Assembly: GCA_021781415.1 (NCBI GenBank)
Contig: JAJXWW010000041.1
Coordinates: 1-64,000, forward strand
Length of the DNA: 64,000 nt
Origin: Planctomycetota bacterium
GTDB lineage: Bacteria > Planctomycetota > Planctomycetia > Gemmatales > Gemmataceae
Reading direction: 5' to 3'
This document shows, in pieces, positions 37,439 to 45,867 of the stretch; the first letter of the stretch is position 1; every line of letters begins with the position of its first letter. The position numbers and the translations under genes are program-made. The notes under the pieces were generated by a model, which made no database searches, was not told the origin of the DNA, and saw only the letters and a program-made list of their open reading frames with translations.

Positions 37439-38785
37439 CTACGAACGCGGCTCGATCTTATTCGGGTTCCGCAGCTTCGCCCGGTGTTCGCGCGCTTTCT
37501 GGAAGTCGCGGATGCTTTGGTAGTATTTCATCAATTCGTTGTGAGTCTCTTGGTGGTCGGGATTTTCGCGCAGCGCGCTGTGCAGCCAGCGCAATCCTTC
37601 CGCGCTGTTGCCCACGCGGAGGGCGATGATGCCGGCTTGGTAGTGGAGATCGGCGTTGTGCGGATCTTGCTGCATCTTGACGGTGGAGATCTCTTGCAGT
37701 CGCTGGGCGTCCGCCTCGAGCGCGCGGAGGCGCGCTTGTTCCTGCCGCGCTTCTTCGGTTTTGTCGTTGCGCTCCAGACACAGAGCGAGTTGATAGCGAG
37801 CCGGAAGATCTCCGGGTTCCAGGACGACCGCCCGGCGCAGCCATTGTTCCGCTTCGTCGGTTCGACCGTCTTGCAGAGCGAGCTTGCCGCGCTCGGCCAG
37901 GGCGGGAGCGAATTCGGGCCGCAGCGCCAGAGCTTCTTCGAGCAGAGACTCGGCTTCTTTCGTTTGCCCCATCCGGGCATGGACGCGCGCCAGATGAACC
38001 TTAACCACCGCGTCGCCCGCGGTGCGGCGATTCAGGAATTCCAGATGCGGCCGCGCTTCGTCGAATTCATTCTCCTGCATCAGGGCGGCGCACAGATGCC
38101 GGCGTACCTCGTCCAACTCGGCATCCGCCGCCAGCGCGAGGCGATAGCATTCGATCGCGTCGTCCGGCATCTGTTGCCGTTCGCGGATCTGTCCCCGAAT
38201 ATCGAGCGCTTGCGGATTGTCGGGTTGACGTTCGAGCCATAGCTTCACCGCTTCCTCGGCTTCGAGGGGTCGATACATGCGCAGGCAGCCTTTCGCCCAC
38301 GCTTCGAGAACGAGAGATAGGGCTGGGTCTCCTCGCTTCAACGCATCGTCGCGGACTCGGTTCGCGCCGTCGAGTTCCCCTCGCTCCATGCGCAGGAGAG
38401 CGCGCTCCAAGACGAGATCCGCTTCCATCTTGCCGTGCGACGGAGGACAGCGCTCCAGGCAGCGCGCGGCCTCGTCGAAGGCCCCCGCGCGGCGCGAAGC
38501 GCGTGCGGCCAGGATGAGGGTTTCGGCATCGTGGGGCCAGACTCTTAAACTAGCCTTCAGATGTTCGATGGCTTTCGAGGTGTGATAGCGGTCTAACTCG
38601 GCGCGGGCGGCGCGCACATGATAGTCCGCCCACAAATAGGCCCCGGCGATGCCGCAACCTAAACCGATGACCGCCAGTAAGCCAACGATGGCCAAGGCGC
38701 GCGCGGGCCGACGGACGAGGCGGCGCGGAAGGGCGAGACTGCCGCGAAACATCCGTCCCAGCCGTGTCGCCTGCGCGCCGCTCAT
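37439..38785 (-). CDS. TPR-repeat membrane-anchored protein (448 aa)
   Basis: An N-terminal transmembrane helix (ALAIVGLLAVIGLGCGIAGAYLW) precedes two TPR arrays (IEHLKASLRVWPHDAETLILAA; LHYQAGIIALRVGNSAEGLRWL). The start is three bases from the M16 peptidase stop, so it is probably read through from that gene. It is paralogous to the 34416-35735 protein beyond the DUF1559/lipoprotein pair. Confidence 0.87.
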   Translation of the reverse strand: MSGAQATRLGRMFRGSLALPRRLVRRPARALAIVGLLAVIGLGCGIAGAYLWADYHVRAARAELDRYHTSKAIEHLKASLRVWPHDAETLILAARASRRAGAFDEAARCLERCPPSHGKMEADLVLERALLRMERGELDGANRVRDDALKRGDPALSLVLEAWAKGCLRMYRPLEAEEAVKLWLERQPDNPQALDIRGQIRERQQMPDDAIECYRLALAADAELDEVRRHLCAALMQENEFDEARPHLEFLNRRTAGDAVVKVHLARVHARMGQTKEAESLLEEALALRPEFAPALAERGKLALQDGRTDEAEQWLRRAVVLEPGDLPARYQLALCLERNDKTEEARQEQARLRALEADAQRLQEISTVKMQQDPHNADLHYQAGIIALRVGNSAEGLRWLHSALRENPDHQETHNELMKYYQSIRDFQKAREHRAKLRNPNKIEPRS

Positions 38786-38788
38786 CCT

Positions 38789-40045
38789 TTATTTTGCCCC
38801 ATTCGAGCCGGGAAGCGACAACTTCGCCAGCGGTCCCAGAGCGAACGTCGTTGCACGATCGAGAGGATAGCGTTCGAGAACTTCGTCGATGGTCTCCAGC
38901 GTTACCGTCTCGTAGGCGCGCAGATCGTCGTCCACCGAACGGTAGCCGTGCTGATAAATCCAATTCATGCCCAAGGCCATCATGCGTCCCTTGGGCCGTT
39001 CGCTGCCGCGCACCACGCGCGATAGCACTTTGTTCCGCGCCTGGTTCAACTCCTCTTCGCTGATGCCGTTGTCTTGCACGTCTCGTAGCACGTCGAGAAC
39101 CAGTTCGAGATCCTCCTCGCTCTGTTCCGGCTGGCAGCTGAAGGAAGTGTAGAACGCCCCGGTTCCTTCGTATTCGTGGAAGCTGCAATCGGCGGAGTCG
39201 GCCAGGCCGGGATCGACCAGCGCCCAATAGAGCCGACTGCCCGAATCGTCGCCGACGGCCATGCCCAAGAGGTCGGCGGCATGGCGGAGCGGCGAATCGG
39301 CCGGCGGACCCGACGAGATCAAAATGACGTGTTCCTGCGCCACTTTCTCCTTGGTCAACAGTTCGAAGCGGCACGATCCATTGGTCTCGACCAGTCCGTC
39401 GCGGCCGATGGGACCGCTCTCCCATTGTCCGCATTGTTTCTCAACCAGCGCCACGAAGGCGGGCCAGTCGATGTTCCCCGCGACGGCAACGAGCAGATTC
39501 GGAGCAACGTAGCGGCGTTGGAAATAGGCGTGCATCTGGTCGCGCGTCAGGTCGGTGATGCTTTGAGGCGTGCCGAGAATGCTGTTGCCCAGGTTGTGAT
39601 CGGCGAAATACAGGCGTTTGGCGCGGTCGTAGGCCGACCACATCGGCTGATCCTCGTACATGCCGATCTCTTCGATGATGACCTGTTTCTCCATCTCGAA
39701 ATCTTCTTGGCGCAGACTCGGCCGCATGATGTCGGCGAGGAGATCCACCGCTTGCGGCAGATATTCGGGCAAGACGGCGGCGTGGAAAACGGTCGTCTCC
39801 TCACTGGTGAAGGCGTTGTAATCCGCGCCGATGGCGTCGAAATCGCGGTTGACATCGAACGCGGTGCGGCGCGGCGTGCCTTTGAAAACCATGTGTTCGA
39901 GAAAGTGCGTGACACCGCACTCTTCGACGGTTTCGTCGCGCGATCCGGTGCGAACGAAAAAGCCCAAAGCCGCCGACCGCGCCGAGGGACTGCTCTCGCC
40001 GATGATTTGCAAACCGTTCGATAATGTGTGACGATGAAACGGCAT
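38789..40045 (-). CDS. M16 zinc peptidase, catalytic subunit (418 aa)
   Basis: Inverted zinc motif HFLEHM (HxxEH) near residue 50 with the downstream Glu about 75 residues on is the active-site layout of pitrilysin/mitochondrial-processing-type peptidases. ATG 40045 has GGAG upstream; the longer frame is repeat-derived. Neighbour 40123-41352 lacks the motif, giving the usual active/inactive pair. Role is likely peptide or signal fragment degradation in the envelope or cytosol. Confidence 0.94.
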   Translation of the reverse strand: MPFHRHTLSNGLQIIGESSPSARSAALGFFVRTGSRDETVEECGVTHFLEHMVFKGTPRRTAFDVNRDFDAIGADYNAFTSEETTVFHAAVLPEYLPQAVDLLADIMRPSLRQEDFEMEKQVIIEEIGMYEDQPMWSAYDRAKRLYFADHNLGNSILGTPQSITDLTRDQMHAYFQRRYVAPNLLVAVAGNIDWPAFVALVEKQCGQWESGPIGRDGLVETNGSCRFELLTKEKVAQEHVILISSGPPADSPLRHAADLLGMAVGDDSGSRLYWALVDPGLADSADCSFHEYEGTGAFYTSFSCQPEQSEEDLELVLDVLRDVQDNGISEEELNQARNKVLSRVVRGSERPKGRMMALGMNWIYQHGYRSVDDDLRAYETVTLETIDEVLERYPLDRATTFALGPLAKLSLPGSNGAK

Positions 40046-40064
40046 AATTCGATCTCCAAGACGA

Positions 40065-40129
40065 CGGTTAGCCGCGACGCGCAAGCGGAGCGTGTCGGCC
40101 TGCGCTCCGCTGCGCGTCGCGGCTAACCG
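40065..40129. repeat. Palindromic repeat, family A copy 4, overlapping an M16 stop codon
   Basis: CGGTTAGCCGCGACGCGC (40065-40082) is answered by GCGCGTCGCGGCTAACCG ending at 40129. The right arm holds the TAG stop (40123-40125 on the complement) of the next gene, so the element's GGTTAGCC core supplies its stop codon. Confidence 0.92.
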
Positions 40130-41352
40130 ACCAACGGTTTCGGTCCCAGGGTGACGATGGTGAAATCGCGCGGCGGACAGCGGCGCATATGTTCGCCGAT
40201 GCTTTGCGGCGTTAGACCGTCAATGGCGGCGCGAATCTCGTCGAAGCTCCGAACCCGGCCCAAATGGTACCAGTCCGAAGCCAGCGACAAGGCGCGCCCC
40301 GCCGTCGATTCTTGCTGCATAATCAGCGACGATTTCAAGCCGGCTTGCACGCGCTGTACTTCGTCGGGTTCGACGCCGTCCGGCAGACGGCGCAACTCGC
40401 GCAGCAGCACGTCGAGCGTTCGCTGCGCCCGTTCGTTGCGCGAGCCGGCGTAGCAAACGACGCGAGCGCGGTCTTTTAAGGTCTGATACGTCGCCCATAC
40501 CGAATAGCACAGACCCTCTTTTTCGCGCACTTCGGTGAACAGGCGCGAACTCATGTTGCCGGACAGCACATTGACCGCGCCGAGAGCGTCATAGTAATCG
40601 GCGTGGCCGATGGGCACGCTGTCGTAGACGACGCCGATCTGCGTTTGTTCCAGATCTTTGGTGAGATGGGCGCGATTAGTCGGATTCGGGCCGAGGGTGT
40701 AGGTGGTGTCGGCGGTACCGGTCCAGTCGCCAAACAGTTGGCCGACGCGGTCGAGCAACGGCTGCCATTCGATATTGCCGGCCACGGAGAGGATCAGACC
40801 GGCGGGCTGGTACAGTCGGCGATACTGTTGGCGAATACCGTCGGCGGTCAAGCGTTCGATGCCCTCGACGGTTCCGCGATGATCGTTGCTCAACGGCGTC
40901 GGATAGGAGTGTTTGCGCAGCTCGACGAGAACCTTGGAGCGCGGCTCGTCTTCGAGGCCGGCCAGGTCTTGCAGCGCCAATGCTTTAACGGCGTCAATCT
41001 CGTCGTCGGGCAGATGGGGACGGCGGAGGATGTCGGCATAGAGATCGAGGGCGGCGGGCAGATTGCGGGCCACGGTAGCGCCCCAGAAGCGCGTGTGCAT
41101 CAGCCCGACGCTCTCGCTGCGGTCGAGTCCGAGATTATCGAGGGCGAGAGTCAATTCACGGCTATCGCGCTTTCCCGCTCCGCGCGTGATGAGGTCGGCA
41201 AGCACCGCGCCGAGGCCGAGTCGGTCGGACGGATCGTGGATACAGCCGGCCGGTACCAGAAAATTGAGCGCCGCCGAACGCACATGCTCCATGCGTTCGG
41301 CCAGCAGAGTCATCCCGTTGGCGAAAGTATGCCGATAAACTTCGGGCTGCAC
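40123..41352 (-). CDS. M16-family peptidase, inactive partner (409 aa)
   Basis: M16-like fold (YRHTFANGMTLLAERM; ALNFLVPAGCIHDPSDRLGLGAVLADL) without HxxEH: the position that should hold it reads GAVLADL, so it cannot bind zinc in the usual way. Start GTG 41352 has GAGG upstream; a TTG at 41385 is less likely. It precedes the catalytic paralogue at 38789-40045, a common heterodimer arrangement. The stop codon falls in repeat A copy 4. Confidence 0.9.
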   Translation of the reverse strand: MQPEVYRHTFANGMTLLAERMEHVRSAALNFLVPAGCIHDPSDRLGLGAVLADLITRGAGKRDSRELTLALDNLGLDRSESVGLMHTRFWGATVARNLPAALDLYADILRRPHLPDDEIDAVKALALQDLAGLEDEPRSKVLVELRKHSYPTPLSNDHRGTVEGIERLTADGIRQQYRRLYQPAGLILSVAGNIEWQPLLDRVGQLFGDWTGTADTTYTLGPNPTNRAHLTKDLEQTQIGVVYDSVPIGHADYYDALGAVNVLSGNMSSRLFTEVREKEGLCYSVWATYQTLKDRARVVCYAGSRNERAQRTLDVLLRELRRLPDGVEPDEVQRVQAGLKSSLIMQQESTAGRALSLASDWYHLGRVRSFDEIRAAIDGLTPQSIGEHMRRCPPRDFTIVTLGPKPLVG

Positions 41353-41404
41353 GAGTACCTCAACAGTAAAGAACCCGCAGCGCAAGCAACGGGTGACAAC
41401 AGGT

Positions 41405-41461
41405 AGCCCGAAGCGCCAGCGACGGGGGCAGGTAGCTCGCCCGTCGCTGGCGCTCCGGGCT
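41405..41461. repeat. Palindromic repeat, family B copy 1
   Basis: AGCCCGAAGCGCCAGCGACGGG-type left arm and CCGTCGCTGGCGCTCCGGGC right arm. It lies between the M16 gene and the GNAT gene. Confidence 0.9.
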
Positions 41462-41473
41462 TGTGGGTGGGCG

Positions 41474-42025
41474 TTAAAATCCGCTCCACTCGGGCACGGC
41501 CTTGTATAGCGTCTTGGCGCGGCGGAAGCCGAGACGACGATAGAGACGGATGGCCGGGTCGTTTTGCGCCGTCACTTCCAGCCGCGCGCGGGTCAACCCC
41601 TCGCGCTGAAAGCCACGAAACGCTTGTCGCAGCAACGCTTCGCCAAGCCCGCGCCCGCGCCATTCCGGCGCGATGCCGATATTCTGAATCGAGCCGAAGC
41701 CATCGCGCTCGCGCATCCCTTGCACCGTGCCGCACGGACCTCCTGGCCCCAACAGCAGCCAAGTCGCCTCGGCCAGAAACCCTCGCTTGCGCGTCATCTC
41801 GATCATCAAACACAACGACCCCTGCCGATCGCCGAGGCTGGGAAAGACCTGGGCGTCGATTTCTCGATGGAAGGATGCGAACAGCACGTCGGCATGGGCT
41901 TCCATCAGGCCGTGGCTCCAGGCGGCGAAGGCGAACCCCTCGGGGAGTCGCGGACACGGTTGCTCGCCCAACGCCGCTTCCATTTTGTAGCGTTTGAAGT
42001 AGGAAATCGACGCTACCGTCGCCAT
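41474..42025 (-). CDS. GNAT-family N-acetyltransferase (183 aa)
   Basis: ATG 42025 follows GGAGGGAGCAA. The acetyl-CoA binding loop is IAPEWRGRGLGEALLRQAF, preceded by a beta strand (GSIQNIG) and followed by ARLEVTAQNDPAIRLYRRLGFRR, the standard C-terminal pattern. The substrate is not predictable. It is unlinked to pathway genes. Confidence 0.9.
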   Translation of the reverse strand: MATVASISYFKRYKMEAALGEQPCPRLPEGFAFAAWSHGLMEAHADVLFASFHREIDAQVFPSLGDRQGSLCLMIEMTRKRGFLAEATWLLLGPGGPCGTVQGMRERDGFGSIQNIGIAPEWRGRGLGEALLRQAFRGFQREGLTRARLEVTAQNDPAIRLYRRLGFRRAKTLYKAVPEWSGF

Positions 42026-42327
42026 TTGCTCCCTCCCGCGCCGCAAGCGAACCGTTCGTGGAACGAATTGATTCTAGCAAGCACTGGGGCAAGGGTCAAA
42101 GGAGCTGTGCGCCTCCTCACTCGTTCCCACGCACCGCGTCGGAACCGAACGAAAAAAATGTTCGCGTCTCATTGTCCTCTCATCGGCTGGACGTTACCAT
42201 TCCGTAAGAGTGCGTACAAAACTCCGCACTTGCCTCGCCGGATATTGACTCACCGCACTCGCTCTGTTTACCCCAAACGATCGGGCGAGCGAGACAAACT
42301 CGACTCACGGACCTAATAGGTGTTGCC
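42026..42327. other. Divergent intergenic region, 302 bases
   Basis: Contains one partial family F unit (GTTCCCACGCACCGCGTCGG near 42124) and otherwise no recognisable motif. It should carry the promoters of the GNAT and prepilin-like genes. Confidence 0.45.
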
Positions 42328-42891
42328 ATGACCCGTCCCCATCCTACCCGACGTTCCGCGTTCACTCTGATCGAGCTATTGGTGGTGATCGCCATTATTG
42401 CCATTCTCATCGGCTTGCTGTTGCCCGCCGTGCAAGCCGTACGCACGCGAGCGGCCAAGATTCAGTGTGGCAGCAACCTGCACAACATCGGCCTCGCCAT
42501 CATCAATTACGCCGATACCTACGGCCAATATCCCGCCGCCGCCTCCACCCCTTCCGTCTCGACGTATCAACCTCTGAACGTCGTGCTGGGGGCTTTCGCC
42601 GAGAACAATCGCAAAGTGTACATCTGCCCCATGGATCTGTTCCGCTATCAGCCGATGGGCGGTTCCTATTCCTCGGTGGTATACGGGCAGCCGCCCTTGA
42701 TGCTCACCAGTCAGGGACTCAGCTACTACTACAACCATCGTTCGCTGAAGAATAAGTCGGTCGTGCAAATCGTCAATTCGACGAAGGGTTCGCACAAAAC
42801 GAAAATGGCTTACGACTTCGACCCCATCCACGGCATCCCCGGCACGGGAGTGTCGAAAAACACCGTCTATGCCGACGGCCACGTGCAATAG
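42328..42891 (+). CDS. Type IV prepilin-like protein, DUF1559-related (187 aa)
   Basis: [27 protein letters not shown] carries a prepilin-type methylation motif with an Ala instead of Gly before the Phe. The following [19 protein letters not shown] resembles DUF1559 proteins but the C-terminal domain is shortened, ending in [11 protein letters not shown]. It could be a minor pseudopilin. The Gly-rich gene follows on the same strand after 36 bases. Confidence 0.85.
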   Translation: MTRPHPTRRSAFTLIELLVVIAIIAILIGLLLPAVQAVRTRAAKIQCGSNLHNIGLAIINYADTYGQYPAAASTPSVSTYQPLNVVLGAFAENNRKVYICPMDLFRYQPMGGSYSSVVYGQPPLMLTSQGLSYYYNHRSLKNKSVVQIVNSTKGSHKTKMAYDFDPIHGIPGTGVSKNTVYADGHVQ

Positions 42892-42927
42892 CTTGGACTT
42901 TCCCCCGCGTTTTCAGGAGCGTTCGAC

Positions 42928-43773
42928 ATGGATTTATCCTCGGAACCGTCGCGCGACGAATCCCGCATCATGGAACGGCAGTTGTATCGCGCGGGTCAGA
43001 CGCAAGCGACTCCGCCCAAACCCGCCGCCGCTCGACCGGCCGTCGGCGCGCCGCCGAAGAAACTCTCGACGGCGAGTAAGGGCGATCCCATCCCCATGAC
43101 GCAGCGCCGTCTCGTCCGCGTCGCCCTGGGCGCAACCTGGCTGCTGGCGCTGACCGGAGTGTCCTATTGCGTATTCCTTCCCGACCCCGTGGACGAAGCG
43201 AAGAAGGCAAGGGACGAGATCTTCCGAGATAACAGTCTCACCTGGGAGCAAAAGCGCGAAAAGTCCGATGCGATCGTCGATGCCCTCACGCCCCGACAGC
43301 GCTACAACCTCCTCTCCCCCGCCGAACGGCGCGTCAAGATGCACGACGAACTCGATTCGTTTTTCAAACTGTCGCCGGCGGAGCAAAAAGAACAGCTGAA
43401 GAAAGAGATTCTCGACCGCGAAAAGCAGAGAGCCGAATGGCGAGCGAAGATGGCGGCCAACGGCGGTGGTCCCGGTGGTCCAGGCGGTGGTCGTGGCCCC
43501 GGTGGACCTGGGGCGGGTGGTCCAGGCGGTCGCGGCCCCGGTGGACCTCCAGGCGGCTTCGTGAGAGGCGGCGGTCGAGGGGGAAGCAGCAACTTTGAGC
43601 GCGGCGACACCATGCCTCCCGAAACAATGGAGCAAATGGGTCTCAAGTTCGGCATGATGCGCGATATGCAAAAAGAGATGGGATTGGGTGGCGGTCGCGG
43701 CGGACCCGGCGGTGGCGGACGCGGTGGACCCGGCGGAGGCGGTCGCGGTGGACGCGGCGGACCTCCCCAGTAA
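42928..43773 (+). CDS. Membrane-anchored Gly-rich repeat protein (281 aa)
   Basis: CAGGAGCG precedes the ATG. Residues 1-60 are a soluble Pro/Ala region, one transmembrane helix is at about 67-85 (LGATWLLALTGVSYCVFL), then a charged helical region (EQKREKSDAIVDALTPRQRYNLLSPAERRV; PAEQKEQLKKEIL) and tandem GGPGG/GRG units in two runs (about 176-215 and 253-281), separated by a Met-rich helix. It looks secreted or periplasmic and low-complexity. No named family is recognised; the helical part recalls heavy-metal-sensing Spy/CpxP-like proteins only weakly. Confidence 0.75.
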   Translation: MDLSSEPSRDESRIMERQLYRAGQTQATPPKPAAARPAVGAPPKKLSTASKGDPIPMTQRRLVRVALGATWLLALTGVSYCVFLPDPVDEAKKARDEIFRDNSLTWEQKREKSDAIVDALTPRQRYNLLSPAERRVKMHDELDSFFKLSPAEQKEQLKKEILDREKQRAEWRAKMAANGGGPGGPGGGRGPGGPGAGGPGGRGPGGPPGGFVRGGGRGGSSNFERGDTMPPETMEQMGLKFGMMRDMQKEMGLGGGRGGPGGGGRGGPGGGGRGGRGGPPQ

Positions 43774-43896
43774 TCGCGCGGCGCTCTCAACGGAAATCCG
43801 AAAGAAGCACTTGGTACGCTTCCTCGCTTGGCCTACACTGCCAACGGGAGACGCGACCGGCTTCTTTCGGATTTCTCGTTTACCACGGAGCGCATC

Positions 43897-44991
43897 ATGT
43901 TGACCGCCGAAGCCTGTAAACTACGCCGCCAACGACTGTGGAACCAACTCGATCCGCCTCCCGATAGCGATCATCTTCGCCTCGGCGATCCCATTCACCT
44001 GATGTATCTGGCCAATTTCCACGTCGATCCGTTCAGCCTCGGCGCGGGGTTCGGCGGCTATCTGCTGCTGCGGCGAGACGGCCATGCCAAACTCATTCAC
44101 GACGACCGCTTGCCGCACTCGGTCGACGAGGCCCACGTCGAAGAACGCACCGTCGTCCCTTGGTACGACGGTCAATCGCCCGGCAAGGGACCGCGCCAGA
44201 TAGCCCTGTTGCAGACCGTCAACCCCTCGCTGACCGGGCTGCGCATCCACGATCGGCCCGGCGATCCCTATGCCGCCGTCGTCGTCCGGGCCATTGCCGA
44301 GATGCGCCGACAAAAAGACTCCGATGAGATCGCTTTACTCCGTCTTTGCATGCGCGCCGGCGAGGCGGGCCACGCCTGGGCGCGGGAGAACGTCCGACCG
44401 GGCATGAGCGAGTTGGACGTGTATTGCGGCATCAATAGCGCGTGCATCGATGCGGCCGGACGCGCCGTCGTCGTCTACGGTGATTTCGCCGTCTCGCCCG
44501 GACCTCAGCGGCGCGGCGGCCCGCCCACGCGACGCATTCTCGAACCCGGCGACATGCTCATCCTCGATTTCTCGGTCGTCATCGACGGCTATCGCGGCGA
44601 CTTCACCAATACCCTCGTCGTGGGGCGCGAACCGAACGCCGAGCAACAACGGCTCTACGATCTCTGTATGCAAGCGATGGCGGCGGGGGAGAAGGAACTG
44701 GCGGCGGGTCGGTCGTGCCGCACCGTGTACGGCGCGGTGCGCGATGCGTTCGAGCGCGCCGGCATGGCGGACTATTTCCCCCACCACGCCGGCCACGGTC
44801 TGGGGCTGACTCATCCCGAAGCGCCCTATTTCGTCCGCGCGGCCGATGAGACGCTCTTGGCCGGCGACGTGGTGACGCTGGAACCGGGTTTGTACGTTCC
44901 CAACGTCGGCGGACTGCGCATCGAACACAACTATCTCATCGGCGAAGGCGGCTACGAACGGCTCAGCAATCACGTCATCGCCCTTCGCTGA
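43897..44991 (+). CDS. M24 family metallopeptidase, aminopeptidase P / prolidase-like (364 aa)
   Basis: Pita-bread fold dinuclear metalloenzyme. Ligands can be placed: Asp in LILDFSV near 225, Asp in GDFTNT, His in HHAGHGLG, Glu in TLEPGLY and Glu in RIEHNYLI. An N-terminal creatinase-like domain spans residues 1-130. Start ATG 43897 has CGGAGCG upstream. Xaa-Pro cleavage is the family's usual activity. Confidence 0.92.
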   Translation: MLTAEACKLRRQRLWNQLDPPPDSDHLRLGDPIHLMYLANFHVDPFSLGAGFGGYLLLRRDGHAKLIHDDRLPHSVDEAHVEERTVVPWYDGQSPGKGPRQIALLQTVNPSLTGLRIHDRPGDPYAAVVVRAIAEMRRQKDSDEIALLRLCMRAGEAGHAWARENVRPGMSELDVYCGINSACIDAAGRAVVVYGDFAVSPGPQRRGGPPTRRILEPGDMLILDFSVVIDGYRGDFTNTLVVGREPNAEQQRLYDLCMQAMAAGEKELAAGRSCRTVYGAVRDAFERAGMADYFPHHAGHGLGLTHPEAPYFVRAADETLLAGDVVTLEPGLYVPNVGGLRIEHNYLIGEGGYERLSNHVIALR

Positions 44992-45028
44992 ACCGGCCAC
45001 CACGCGAGAAGCGGGATCCTCAAGTCTC

Positions 45029-45152
45029 TCGTTCCCACGCAGGACGGCGAACCGGCAGCGTTAGCTGCCGGGTATCTTCCTCCTCGTTCCCACACCGATC
45101 GTGGGAACGAGGAGACAATCGGCGAACCGGCAGCGTTAGCTGCCGGGTATCT
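45029..45152. repeat. Composite of family F and family E palindromes
   Basis: Order: partial F (TCGTTCCCACGC), E (GGCGAACCGGCAGCGTTAGC at 45046), full F (TCCTCGTTCCCACACCGATC then GTGGGAACGAGGA, 45085-45115), E again (45121). The two E units are identical and 75 bases apart. It fills the gap before the phosphatase gene. Confidence 0.9.
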
Positions 45153-45240
45153 TTCTATTACGAACCAGCTCCTTACCAGGATGCCGACGGAATGGCTTGT
45201 CCGTAGATTCATCCGTGTCGGCCCCCATGAGGATCTCCCC

Positions 45241-45840
45241 ATGAGCAACGAGCGTTTGCCGAGCATTTATCTCGCCCGCCACGGCGAAACGGCGTGGTCT
45301 CTCTCCGGCCAACACACCGGCAGAACCGATATTCCGCTGACACCCCACGGAGAACGCAACGCGCGCAACCTCGGCGACCGTCTGCGCGGCACGCAATTCG
45401 TCCGGGTTTTCAGTAGTCCTCTCCAGCGCGCTTTACGCACCTGCGAGTTGTCCGGGTTCGCGGCGAACCTCGAAATCGACGCCGATCTCGTCGAATGGAA
45501 TTACGGCGACTACGAAGGCGAACGCACGGCGGACATCCGCCGAGCGCGTCCCGATTGGTTCCTGTTCCGCGATGGCTGTCCGGGCGGCGAATCGCTGCAA
45601 GAGATCGGCGCGCGCGCCGACCGCGTGCTGGCGCGCCTGCGCGGCATCGACGGCCCGAGTCTCCTCTTTTCGCACGGACATTTCTTGCGCGTGTTGGCCG
45701 CGCGCTGGCTGGGCTTGGCGGCGCAAGAAGGACGGCTCCTGTTGTTGACCACGGCCTCGTTGAGCGTATTGGGCTACGAACACAATCGCGACGAACCCGC
45801 TCTCCGCCTTTGGAACGACGATCGCCACGTCGAAAAGTAA
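45241..45840 (+). CDS. Histidine phosphatase family protein (199 aa)
   Basis: The phosphohistidine motif is LARHGETAW (His near residue 14), with Arg in SPLQRALRT and the second His in LLFSHGHFLRVLAARW near 142. It lacks the insertion of true dPGM, so it is better called a broad phosphatase of the CobC/GpmB kind. It is followed 27 bases later by glycogen phosphorylase, which suggests a sugar-phosphate role. Start at 45241 follows GAGGATC. Confidence 0.92.
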   Translation: MSNERLPSIYLARHGETAWSLSGQHTGRTDIPLTPHGERNARNLGDRLRGTQFVRVFSSPLQRALRTCELSGFAANLEIDADLVEWNYGDYEGERTADIRRARPDWFLFRDGCPGGESLQEIGARADRVLARLRGIDGPSLLFSHGHFLRVLAARWLGLAAQEGRLLLLTTASLSVLGYEHNRDEPALRLWNDDRHVEK

Positions 45841-45867
45841 TCGCTCTATCCCGAACGAGAGGACGAC

